From: G963665405 sp963665405
GTDB lineage: Bacteria; Chloroflexota; Dehalococcoidia; Lucifugimonadales; G963665405
Direction: 5' to 3'
Assembly: GCA_963665405.2 (NCBI GenBank)
Contig: CAXXUH010000004.1
Coordinates: 930,001 to 994,000, forward strand
Length of the DNA stretch: 64,000 nucleotides
Shown here: piece after piece, positions 15,712-24,160 of the stretch
Layout: every line of letters starts with the position of its first letter
Position numbering within the stretch: position 1 is the stretch's first letter
Made by a program: the position numbers and the translations under genes
Notes under the pieces: model-generated
What the model saw: only the letters and a program-made list of their open reading frames with translations
Database searches by the model: none
What the model was told of the DNA's origin: nothing

Positions 15712-17739
15712 CTACCCAAGGGATTGGAGCTGCCTGTCGGCCAGCTCGAGCACCGTGTCGTCAGTCGAGACCTCCATGACCTTCTTGAAGTCGGCGATCG
15801 CACTAGCGTTCCGGCCCTGGCTCGAATATGACGCTCCGCGATAGTAGTAGGCCAGGGCGAACTGGGAGTCCAACTCCACGGTCCGGGTGAAGTCAGCGAC
15901 CGCCTCGGGGAACCGATCCAGACTACGATGGACGCGTCCTCGGTAGTAGAAGGCCAGCTTGAACTCGGGGTCCAGCTCCAATGCGCGGGTGAAGTCGGCG
16001 CTGGCTTCAGAGAACCGCTCCAGGCTCCGATAGGCTCGACCCCGGTAGTAGTGGGCCGCGCTGTTCTGAGAGTCTGACTCTATGGCTACGGTGAAGTCGG
16101 CTATCGCCTCAGAGAACTGCTCGAGCTTGCGATAAGCACGACCTCGGTAGTAGTGGGCGGCGGTTAGCTGAGAGTCCCACTCAACGGCATCGGTCAGGTC
16201 GGCCAGGGCCTGACTAAACTGGTCTAGCTCGAGGTGAGCGCGACCCCGGTAGTAATACGCTGCACCGTTCTTGGGGTCGGACTGTAGGGCCTTGCCAAGG
16301 TCGGCGATGGCCTGGTTGAACTGGTCCGAGCCGAGGTGGGCACGACCCCGATAGTAATACGCTGCGGTGTTCTGTGCGTCTGACTCCAGGGCGTTGCTCA
16401 GGTCGGCGGTAGCTAGGGCGAACTGGTCCATCGCAAGGTAGGCGCGACCCCGGTAGTAATACGCTGCACCGTTCTGGGGGTCTGACTCCAGGGCCTTGGT
16501 CAGATCACTGATGGCCTCCGCATACCGATCCAGATCGTGATAGGCGCGACCCCGGTAGTAATAGGCGGCTCCCAGCTCGGGGTCGAGCTCCAGAGCCGTG
16601 GTAAAGTCAGCGATTGCCTCAGAATGCCGATCAAGGCGAACGTGAGCTCGACCCCGATAGTACAGTGCGGACCCCTGCTTCGGATTGAGCTCAAGGGCTC
16701 TGGTCAACTCGGCGACCGCCTCATCGAATTGTCCCAGCCCCAGGTGGGCGCGCCCCAGGTAGTAGTAAGTGGCGTCGAGTCCAGCGCTTGACTCCAGGGC
16801 CTTGGTCAGGTCGGTGAGGGCATTGGCGAATTGGTCCGTAGCCAGGTAGGAGCGTCCGCGGTAGTAGTAGGCCTGGCTCAGCTCAGGGTCAAATTCCAGC
16901 GCGCGGGTCAGGTCCGCTATGGCTTCATCATCGCGCCCCAGACTAAGGTAGGACCGTCCACGATAGTAGTAGCCCTGCGTCAGCTGAGGGTCGACCGCGA
17001 CGGCCTGCGTAAAGTCCTCGATCGCCTCCTGGTGCTGCTGCAGGCTGTGGTGGGAACGACCTCGGAAGTAATAGGCCTGGCTAAGCTTGGCGTCCAACTT
17101 CAGAGCGATGCTGAAGTCGGCGACCGCCTCGATGTGCCTTTCTAAATCGCGATAGGCCCTTCCGCGGTAGTAGTAGGCCTGGCTGAGCTGAGGATCGATC
17201 TCTAGAGCCCTGCCGAAGTCGGCTATCGCCTCGCTCTGTCGCTCGTTGCTGAGATGAGACCGCGCACGGTAATAGTAGGCCTGGCTCAGCTGAGGATCGA
17301 GACGTAGAGCGTCGCCAAAGTCAGCAACCGCCAAGGAGTGACGCTCCAGGCTGCGATGGGCCCGTCCACGGTAATAGAAAGCCAAAGTGTTTTGGGGATC
17401 AACGGAGAGGACCTCAGTGAACTTCGTGACCGCCTTCTCCCAACGCTCTTGGGCGAAGTGGTCTTGTCCCGCGAAAAACAGGCGCTCCGAGTCGTCTGCT
17501 GAGAGTGGGACTGAATTTGCTATCGCGGTGGCCGTGGCCTGCGTGCCCACTGTTGGGACTAGGGTCGATCTGCCCGAGGGCCCGGGAGTTCCCTGGATAA
17601 CGGTTGAAGCTGGGGTTGGAGTCGGCAATTCGTCGGGACCCGGCGTCAGCGCGGTGGGCCTCTCCACCTTTGCGCAGGCGACCAACGCCAAGAGTATGCA
17701 GATCCACAGCAACCCGACAACTACAGACATCCTACTCAT
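15712..17739 (-). CDS. TPR-repeat lipoprotein (17 repeats)
   Basis: 675 aa from ATG (complement of 17737-17739), with CAGGAG before it. N-terminus MSRMSVVVGLLWICILLALV then AC is a lipoprotein signal with lipobox LVAC. Residues 25-85 are a Thr/Pro linker. Then about 17 consecutive 34-aa TPR units follow with consensus 'AYYYRGRAYxxLxxxxEAI' and 'ADFTxALExDPQ' to the C-terminus. TPR superhelices bind proteins or peptides; an envelope scaffold is likely. Neighbouring units are close at DNA level, which suggests recent duplication. It lies just downstream of the histidine kinase and is preceded by box 3. Confidence 0.9.
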   Translation of the reverse strand: MSRMSVVVGLLWICILLALVACAKVERPTALTPGPDELPTPTPASTVIQGTPGPSGRSTLVPTVGTQATATAIANSVPLSADDSERLFFAGQDHFAQERWEKAVTKFTEVLSVDPQNTLAFYYRGRAHRSLERHSLAVADFGDALRLDPQLSQAYYYRARSHLSNERQSEAIADFGRALEIDPQLSQAYYYRGRAYRDLERHIEAVADFSIALKLDAKLSQAYYFRGRSHHSLQQHQEAIEDFTQAVAVDPQLTQGYYYRGRSYLSLGRDDEAIADLTRALEFDPELSQAYYYRGRSYLATDQFANALTDLTKALESSAGLDATYYYLGRAHLGLGQFDEAVAELTRALELNPKQGSALYYRGRAHVRLDRHSEAIADFTTALELDPELGAAYYYRGRAYHDLDRYAEAISDLTKALESDPQNGAAYYYRGRAYLAMDQFALATADLSNALESDAQNTAAYYYRGRAHLGSDQFNQAIADLGKALQSDPKNGAAYYYRGRAHLELDQFSQALADLTDAVEWDSQLTAAHYYRGRAYRKLEQFSEAIADFTVAIESDSQNSAAHYYRGRAYRSLERFSEASADFTRALELDPEFKLAFYYRGRVHRSLDRFPEAVADFTRTVELDSQFALAYYYRGASYSSQGRNASAIADFKKVMEVSTDDTVLELADRQLQSLG

Positions 17740-17791
17740 CGTCCACTCCTGGTCAGAATTCGCAAAGCCCGTGGCATCATAGATCCCGAGT

Positions 17792-17808
17792 CATTACAGT
17801 TGTGTTAC
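17792..17808 (-). promoter_or_regulatory. OmpR-type box 3 (11-bp direct repeat)
   Basis: Minus strand: AGTAACACAAC-TGTAATG, 53 bp before the TPR gene start, with a -10-like TATGAT 10 bp further on. Its first half overlaps the TAA stop codon of the histidine-kinase gene (17805-17807), so regulator genes and target promoter are interlocked. Confidence 0.75.
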
Positions 17809-18775
17809 TCGGGCTCACGTAGAGGGAGGCTCAATAGGAACGAGCAATGGTGGTCTGAATCCGGGGAGGCCGTGCTCTCCACGATCAGGTCGCCGCTAAG
17901 GCGGTCGGCGAGAGTCCGAGCAATGAACAGTCCCAGACCTGAGCTGACCTTCTCTTCCCCTTTTGCGAGCTCCGGGGTCCACCCTCGGTCGAAGATGTGG
18001 GGTAGGTATTGAGAGGCCATACCGGGACCGTCGTCCCACACTCGAATGAAAAAGTGGCTTGCATTCCTCGACAATCTGACCTCGACGTGCTCAGTCGCGA
18101 AGCGTACGGCGTTGTGTTCGTTACGATGTGTTCGATGACGGCGCTATCCGACGCAATGATGCCGAATTCGGTCGGCTCCGCCCACCACGTGACCTCCTTG
18201 TCCACTTGGTCCGCCACGCGCGCGTATCGCCCCACTATCCTTCGCACAACCTCGGATGGCTCCACGGGGTCAAGGGAGGCTGGCTGACGGGGTCCTGCCA
18301 GCTGTACTAGCACCTGAATGTTCGACAGCATCAACCTGAAGCTCGGGGTCTGCCTGTCGATCTCGTCCAGAAGTGTGGCGAACCCATTTTCGATCGGCTG
18401 GCGTGAGGCAGCCAGGGAGGCACGGAGCTCGCGTCCATTAGCGAATATTCTGGCAAGAGGCCTTCCCAGGTCGTGGTGGAACAGCTCAAAGTACTGCTTG
18501 GTGATCTCGGCCCATCCCCGGCCAGCCTCGTGTTCTCCATCAGCTTGGAGCCCTTTCTTTCTCATGAGGTCGGCCAGGAGATACGAGACGGTCACGGCAC
18601 TCAGCCCGACGGATACGATGACCGCTCCGATGAGAGCGAGCGGTTCCACTCCCCAGAGATAGTCGAAGACCTTCTGTCCCACGAGGGGCGACAGCGCGAG
18701 AGCCGCCACGCCCGCAAGGATAGCCAGGCCGCCGGCGAACCGAAAAACCACGACCCGTTGTGACAGGATTGGCAT
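17805..18775 (-). pseudogene. Membrane histidine kinase, frame-broken
   Basis: From ATG (complement of 18773-18775): two membrane helices ('FAGGLAILAGVAALALSPLV' and 'ALIGAVIVSVGLSAVTVSYL'), then the phospho-acceptor region 'FELFHHDLGRPLARIF' and a linker to 'SAVIEHIVTN'. Near 18110 the frame must move: the continuing kinase reads 'NAVRFATEHVEVRLSRNA', then 'IRVWDDGPGMASQYLPHIF' (N- and G1-box) and 'SSGLGLFIARTLADRLSGDL' (G2) to 17805. All kinase boxes are thus present in two frames. One base is missing or this is a sequence error. It lies 4 bases after the response regulator gene, in one operon. Confidence 0.75.
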
Positions 18776-18779
18776 GAGC

Positions 18780-19568
18780 TCAGACCCTGGGCGGAATCAG
18801 GCGATACCCCTGGTTTCGGACGCTGATGATGAAATCACCGGCCCCGAATCGGACGCCCAGGGCGCCACCGATGGTGTCCTTGATCTCCCTGATCCGCACT
18901 CTCAAGATTGGCCTTGCGTCTGCATCCTCTGACGAGTGTTCGAGTTTGAAGAACGGGACCAACTCTCCTGGGCTTCGGTACCACGTAGTCGCCAGCTCTC
19001 TGAGGACCTCGAACTTCATGCCGCTGATCTCCCGCACGTGCCTGGATACATCTCCGTCGATGACGTTGACGACCCTTGCCCGGGTATCGAGCGAGATCCG
19101 TCCGCTTATTTCGATGATCTCAGGAGTCGTGCCGAAGAGGTGCCGTAGTCGGAGTACGACCTCTTCGGTGTCGGCGAGCTTGTCTATGAAGTCGACCGGG
19201 GCATCCCACTTCAGAGTCCCACGGATAGCAGTCTCACGGTCTGGCCCCTGGGCGTATTGCGTGAACATCAAGACAGGGAGCTTCGGATACCGCTCAACGA
19301 TCTTTCGAAGGATGTCCAATCCCTTAAACCGCTCTTCCCCGTACTCGCCGAACCGTACGTCAAGCAGTACGCCGTCCGGCCGCTCGACTTCGACCGCGTA
19401 GAGCGCTTCCGCTTCAAACTCGTCCGCGGTCAGGCGGCCGGATTCCGGAGCGACCACGTGGGTGCTCCATCCTTCGTCTTCCAGCCTTCGCCTGACCGTC
19501 CTGACGATCGCGGAGTTCCACTCGTCATCAACAACCAGCACCTTCCGCCGGTCCTTCCCGTCAAGCAT
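18780..19568 (-). CDS. OmpR-like response regulator
   Basis: 262 aa from ATG (complement of 19566-19568); a TTG nine codons upstream is possible. The receiver has 'RKVLVVDDEWNSAIVRTV', phospho-Asp in 'DGVLLDVRFGEYGEERFKG', 'PVLMFTQYAQ' and Lys in 'VDFIDKLAD'. There are longer loops than in classical CheY-type receivers, notably after the phospho-Asp. The C-terminal 90 aa end in 'VRIREIKDTIGGALGVRF' and 'ISVRNQGYRLIPPRV', a winged helix with the OmpR/PhoB C-terminal signature. It precedes the kinase gene. The three 11-bp direct-repeat boxes nearby are its most likely targets. Confidence 0.85.
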   Translation of the reverse strand: MLDGKDRRKVLVVDDEWNSAIVRTVRRRLEDEGWSTHVVAPESGRLTADEFEAEALYAVEVERPDGVLLDVRFGEYGEERFKGLDILRKIVERYPKLPVLMFTQYAQGPDRETAIRGTLKWDAPVDFIDKLADTEEVVLRLRHLFGTTPEIIEISGRISLDTRARVVNVIDGDVSRHVREISGMKFEVLRELATTWYRSPGELVPFFKLEHSSEDADARPILRVRIREIKDTIGGALGVRFGAGDFIISVRNQGYRLIPPRV

Positions 19569-19646
19569 CAGGCACCGCGATGCCACCGCCGGCAAAGAAA
19601 AGAGAGGTATGCGTGGAGGGTCGACGAGCCCGGCGTGAAGCCTGTG

Positions 19647-19850
19647 TCACGCTGACGCACCCCCCAGGAACTGTTCGACCTCGGCGCGATGAATCCGCCG
19701 ATCGCGCCTGGGCCCGATGCGATGCGCCTTCAGCAGGCCCTGTCGGACCCACCGGCGGATCGTGTTGGGGTGCACGTTGAGGCGGGAGGCCACCTGGCTC
19801 ACGGTCAGAAGCTCTGGCGGAGGGTCGCTACGCGTGCCTATAGGATCCAT
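19647..19850 (-). CDS. Excisionase-type helix-turn-helix protein
   Basis: 67 aa, beginning MDPIGTRSDPPPELLTVSQV, then 'ASRLNVHPNTIRRWVRQGLL', 'AHRIGPRRDRRIHRAEVEQF': a complete MerR-like/excisionase HTH (helix_turn_helix_17) and little else. Such proteins bind DNA in regulators, phage excisionases or plasmid systems. It lies 78 bp upstream of the response regulator gene on the same strand, so it may be the first gene of that operon. No integrase is near. A Gly-Pro-Arg-Arg wing (IGPRRDRR) is visible. Confidence 0.85.
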   Translation of the reverse strand: MDPIGTRSDPPPELLTVSQVASRLNVHPNTIRRWVRQGLLKAHRIGPRRDRRIHRAEVEQFLGGASA

Positions 19851-20444
19851 CCGAGCGATACTTCTCCCTCAACCGTACCAAACCTATCCAATCATCCAAC
19901 TCCTCGCCAACGTATCACGGCGAGTTTTCGGGGCACATGGGAAATAGGTCACGTTCGATCCCCTCCAAAAGTACAGTCAGAGATACAAGCCTGCCCGAAC
20001 CGGTGGGAGCTCAGAGACGACACCGACTGGGCAGCCGCAAGAGACGGCGCGGTGCTTCGATGAGCGGGCCGGATGACGAAATTTTGGCCCATGGAGCGGC
20101 GGTCACCCTGGGACTTTGGCACATATGCTGGCGCTTCCCTCAGCACTGGCGCTCCAGGGCCATCCCTCGTGTTCCCGGCTCGCCAAACGCAACAGCCAGG
20201 GCACTTCTTTGTCGAACACCCCCGATTTGCCCAAAAGTACCACTTGTCCTGGCCCAAAGGACCATCGCAAGTAATCTTCTATTAATACTGCTGCTGCGAT
20301 AGTTGGTGTGCGCTCGTCAACGTCTGGAGAACACTGACTTCTTGAACGAAAGAACTGACAGGGGCAGCTACCGGGGAACGGTGGTCATTCGGACAGAGCG
20401 CTTTCTGGGTCCCCCTCCAATATCGCTATGAGGTCAGAATTGGT
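19851..20444. other. 594-bp spacer, no gene recognised
   Basis: Only short open frames in both strands and no domain I can recognise. Composition is lower in GC than the flanks. The last 20 bases hold a TGAGGTCAG RBS for the DUF11 protein. No copy of the 11-bp direct-repeat box is visible here. Confidence 0.5.
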
Positions 20445-22307
20445 ATGACAGGTCTGATACGGGGTATGCTGCGATGTCGCCTGGGCGAGCGAGGCGGAGT
20501 GGCCCTCGTGATGGTCGTTGTTTTCATGGTCATGGCCGTGCCCCTGACCACAGCGGCGTTGAAGATAAACCAGACACTGTCCATAGCCTCCCGAGTCTAC
20601 GATAAACGGTTGGAGGCCCAGTACAACTCGGGCGCCGGGGCAGAGGCCGCCCTGCATAAGATCCTCACCGATCCCAACTTCGACGTTGGGCTTACCCCCA
20701 GCAACCCGTCGAAGGTCATATTGGTTCCCGTAGGCGACGAGACCGTGACCGTTACGGTCACCAAGATCTTCACCAGCGCCAGCGTGGCGGGGCAGGGACT
20801 GGTCGTCAGCAAGACGGTTACGCCCACGACGACGGCCGCGGACACTCTGACTACCTACACCTATACCATCACCATCAAGAACGAGGGCACCGGCGCCCAG
20901 GAGATAATGGAGATCAAGGACTTCGCGCCGCCCGGATTTGAGTATCTGTCCGGATCTACGGGCGGAGATATCACCTCCGCAGACCCCCTTGAAAACCCAG
21001 GAGGTGCTGGCGCAGCCGACCATTACCTCAATGACACTAGCTCGGCGCCATATCCGTGGGACATCGATCGGGGCACGGGTGCGGTGACGGGCAGCCATAC
21101 ACCGGCCCAGAGCGTTTGGGAGGAGATTCCCGAGTACTGGGAGACCGCGGTGTACAGCAACGATGGAGTCCTTCGGGCTACACAGTGGACACAGAAACAA
21201 TGGATAAAGGGGGCCAACTCTGCCAACAAGTGGAGGTGGAAGGTCGAGCTTGTCCGGGGAGGGGTCCCTACCGCTCTCTTCACCTCGATCGACGGCTTCG
21301 TGTCCACCTCCTGGGTCGAGAAGCAGATCGACCATAGCCCCGGGGACATCTCCATCCTGTCTGGTGACAAGCTGCGGCTACACATCGAGGTGTTTGCTCC
21401 CAGCTCCATCGCTTCCGAGCGGCTAGTGGAATACCGCTGGGGCGGCGACGAGGTCTCCGGCCCCGACTACGATTCGCGGACGAAGATTCCTCAGATCGAG
21501 TACTGCAACGTCGGGCCCCAATACGAGCTCCAGTGGATCCTCTCCCCGAACGTGCAGATACAGCCCCAGGAGGAGTTGACCCTCACGTTCCAGGTCACAT
21601 CGACCGTTCCTGACGGGACTTACTACAACCAGGTAGAAGTGAAGTACGATCCGTGGTGGACGTCGCCGGGCATCGATGTCAAGACAGGCTCGCCTCAGAC
21701 CGCACCGATCGCCGTGGGGACTGGTACACCAAGCTGCCTACATGGCGCAGGGCTCAGAATAACCCAGTCGGTGGCACCTCAAGAGGTGGAAGCCGGCGTT
21801 CAGACCGAGTTTACCTACACCGTCAACATAGAGAACATCTCCCCGCAGACCCTTTGGATTTGCGAGGTGAGGGACTGGCTGCCGGCTACCTTCACCTACG
21901 TCTACGGCTCTCCAACCGGGGCTATTGCCAGGGACCCGGACAACGTCAATTGGAAGGCTGATGAGGAGAGGTACGAGCTGAAGTGGGTGTATGACGAAGA
22001 CGACGGGTACATGTTCCCCATCGACGCCGCTCAGACCAAGAGCTTCGCTTTCAAGGCACTGGGGACGGTGGAGCAGGGGATGATCTACGCCAACGAAGTA
22101 AAGGAAGTCAGGTATAGCTACGTAAATAGCTGCGCCGAAGACGGCGGGGGGAAGGCGAAAGGCGGCACGGACCCCAACAGTACCGTCACAACGAAGGGCC
22201 TGTACGATTTATCTGCCGTCGCCGCGGACGGCTCGGTTCTATCTCGAGTCCTTTTCAACGCAGGCGCCGGGACGGTCGATATCCTGTCGTGGCAGGAGTA
22301 CAACTAG
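20445..22307 (+). CDS. Pilin-like anchored DUF11 surface protein
   Basis: 620 aa. Residues 15-45 ('RGGVALVMVVVFMVMAVPLT') form one hydrophobic helix after a short basic start, as in PilX/pseudopilin-like proteins. 'DKRLEAQYNSGAGAEAALHK' follows. Two DUF11-type beta domains appear: 'GQGLVVSKTVTPTTTAADTL' with 'TYTITIKNEGTGAQEIMEI', and 'RITQSVAPQEVEAGVQTEFT' with 'VNIENISPQTLWICEVRDWL'. Two further beta-rich stretches lie between. It is probably exported and cell-surface or pilus associated. It stands alone without pilus assembly genes and is convergent with argS, 9 bases apart. Confidence 0.78.
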   Translation: MTGLIRGMLRCRLGERGGVALVMVVVFMVMAVPLTTAALKINQTLSIASRVYDKRLEAQYNSGAGAEAALHKILTDPNFDVGLTPSNPSKVILVPVGDETVTVTVTKIFTSASVAGQGLVVSKTVTPTTTAADTLTTYTYTITIKNEGTGAQEIMEIKDFAPPGFEYLSGSTGGDITSADPLENPGGAGAADHYLNDTSSAPYPWDIDRGTGAVTGSHTPAQSVWEEIPEYWETAVYSNDGVLRATQWTQKQWIKGANSANKWRWKVELVRGGVPTALFTSIDGFVSTSWVEKQIDHSPGDISILSGDKLRLHIEVFAPSSIASERLVEYRWGGDEVSGPDYDSRTKIPQIEYCNVGPQYELQWILSPNVQIQPQEELTLTFQVTSTVPDGTYYNQVEVKYDPWWTSPGIDVKTGSPQTAPIAVGTGTPSCLHGAGLRITQSVAPQEVEAGVQTEFTYTVNIENISPQTLWICEVRDWLPATFTYVYGSPTGAIARDPDNVNWKADEERYELKWVYDEDDGYMFPIDAAQTKSFAFKALGTVEQGMIYANEVKEVRYSYVNSCAEDGGGKAKGGTDPNSTVTTKGLYDLSAVAADGSVLSRVLFNAGAGTVDILSWQEYN

Positions 22308-22316
22308 CCTCCAGCC

Positions 22317-24071
22317 TTAGCTCTCCCAGGTGCCTGGCGTCCTCATCCTGACACCCCCAGGCGGGGTACCGCTGAGTGCGCCCTCATGGAACCCCAGCGA
22401 GCCTTGCATCCGCTCCGGCGCTTCCATCAGCATCAGCCGGAGGCAGCGGGCCAGGGCGGCTCTGGCCGCGTCGACCAGCTTGAGCCGGGCCCTGGTGACG
22501 GGGAGGTCCTCCGGGTCGCTCGAGACGACCCGGCACTGCTGGTAGAACCAGTGAAAGGCGGTGGCCAACTCGGTCGCGTAGTGCGGCAGGTGGTGCGGCT
22601 CCAGCTTCTCGGCCATCATCTCGATCAGCTCCGGCAGCACCAGCATCTTCCGGATGAGCGCCAGCTCCGAGGGGTCGGTGAGCAGGGCGGTGTCACCGTC
22701 CGAATACGAGATGCTCCTCTCGTCCGCCAGCCTCAGGATACCGGCGATCCGGGCGTGGGCATATTGGACGTAGTAGACCGGGTTTTCGTCCGACTCCTTC
22801 TTCGCCAGCTCCATGTCGAACTCCATCTGGCTCTGCGGGGAGCGCGAGAGGAAGACGTACCGGCAGGCGTCGGGGCCCACCTCGTCGACCAGCTCTCGAA
22901 GGGTGATCAGCTCGCCGGACCGCTTGGAGAGCCTCACCACCTCGCCGCCGCGCTTGAGGGCCACCATCTGGGAGATCATCAGGGTCAGGCGCTTCGGGTC
23001 GACTCCGAGCGCGGACACCAGGGCCTTCATTCGCGAGACGTGTCCCTGGTGGTCGGCGCCCCAAATGTTGACTACGCGGTCGAACCGACGCTCCAGGAAC
23101 TTGTTGTAGTGATACGCCACGTCAGACGCCAAGTAGGTCGGCGCTCCGGTGCTGCGCACCAGGACGTTGTCCTTGTCGTCCCCCAGCGCGGTCGAAGTGA
23201 ACCAGGTCGCGCCCTCCCATTTCCCCAGATAGCCGCCGTCACTGAGCAGCTTCATCGACCGGTCGTACTGGCCGTCGTCGAAGAGGGTGCGCTCGCTGAA
23301 CCAGACGTCCATCTGGACCCTGAGCGACGCCAGGTCCGCCTTGAGGCCCTCGATCACCCTGGCGATGGCGATCTCGCCCAGCTCCCGAGCCGCGTCGGCC
23401 TCCGGCATCTCGAGGAACCTGTCGCCCTCCTGGTCCAGGATCTCCCGAGCAAGGGCGGTCACGTAGTCGCCGTGATAGCCGCCCTCGGGTAGCTCGAGGT
23501 CCCTGCCGAGCAGCTCCCCGTAGCGCGCATAGAGGCTCTCCCCGAACTTCTGGACCTGCGTGCCGGCGTCGTTCAGATAGTACTCGGTCTCGACGTCGTG
23601 GCCCGCGGCCCGCAGGATGGCGGCCAGGGCGCTCCCGATGACCGCGCCCCTGGCGTGGCCCACGTGAAGCGGGCCGGTCGGGTTGCCGCTGACGAACTCG
23701 ACCTGGATACGCTGTCCACTTGCCGCCTCGGCGTTCCCGAAGTCGCCGCCCGTGGCCCGGATCGCGTCGACCTGCTCGGTCAGCCACGAGTCGCTCAGAG
23801 AGAGGTTGATGAAGCCCGGGGGGGCGGCCCACACCCGCGAGAGGAAGGGCTGCGGCGGCATCGCGTCCACGACCTTTTGCGCGATCGCCATTGGGCTGGA
23901 CTTCAGAGGGCGGGCCAGCTTCAGCGCCAGACTCGAGGCGTAGTCGCCGTTGGCCGGGTCCTGCGGCCGAGAGACCGCGAGATCGTCGAGGGCGCTCGGG
24001 TCCAGGCCCTCCCGGAGAGCGTCCTGGGCCGCGCCTCTGATCAGCTTTTCGATCTGGCTCTTGGTAGTCAT
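22317..24071 (-). CDS. argS: Arginyl-tRNA synthetase
   Basis: 584 aa. Starts MTTKSQIEKLIRGAAQDAL (Add1 domain), 'DYASSLALKLARPLKSSPM', the HIGH motif as 'GPLHVGHARGAVIGSALA' (about 133-150), 'EYYLNDAGTQVQKFGESLY', then 'KRLTLMISQMVALKRGGEV' and 'RLSKRSGELITLRELVDEVG' in the KMSKS position, and 'YVQYAHARIAGILR' leading into the DALR anticodon-binding domain. The C-terminus extends about 25 residues past the usual end ('GALSGTPPGGVRMRTPGT'). It charges tRNA-Arg using ATP. Confidence 0.96.
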   Translation of the reverse strand: MTTKSQIEKLIRGAAQDALREGLDPSALDDLAVSRPQDPANGDYASSLALKLARPLKSSPMAIAQKVVDAMPPQPFLSRVWAAPPGFINLSLSDSWLTEQVDAIRATGGDFGNAEAASGQRIQVEFVSGNPTGPLHVGHARGAVIGSALAAILRAAGHDVETEYYLNDAGTQVQKFGESLYARYGELLGRDLELPEGGYHGDYVTALAREILDQEGDRFLEMPEADAARELGEIAIARVIEGLKADLASLRVQMDVWFSERTLFDDGQYDRSMKLLSDGGYLGKWEGATWFTSTALGDDKDNVLVRSTGAPTYLASDVAYHYNKFLERRFDRVVNIWGADHQGHVSRMKALVSALGVDPKRLTLMISQMVALKRGGEVVRLSKRSGELITLRELVDEVGPDACRYVFLSRSPQSQMEFDMELAKKESDENPVYYVQYAHARIAGILRLADERSISYSDGDTALLTDPSELALIRKMLVLPELIEMMAEKLEPHHLPHYATELATAFHWFYQQCRVVSSDPEDLPVTRARLKLVDAARAALARCLRLMLMEAPERMQGSLGFHEGALSGTPPGGVRMRTPGTWES

Positions 24072-24160
24072 AGGGTGCGGCGGTCAGCGGAGGCTGAGTC
24101 TGCTCGACCAACATACCAGAAGGAACCGGACCGCTGCCAGGCGGGTGGATTCGCTGGACG

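Noticed and set aside
15712..17739. Regular repeats looked like a CRISPR or satellite
   Set aside because: Period is about 102 bp and codes in frame for TPR units; no constant repeat with unique spacers.
22386..23492. Plus-strand open frame of 368 codons
   Set aside because: Antisense of argS; no domain, low-complexity HLGD/GVR-type residues.
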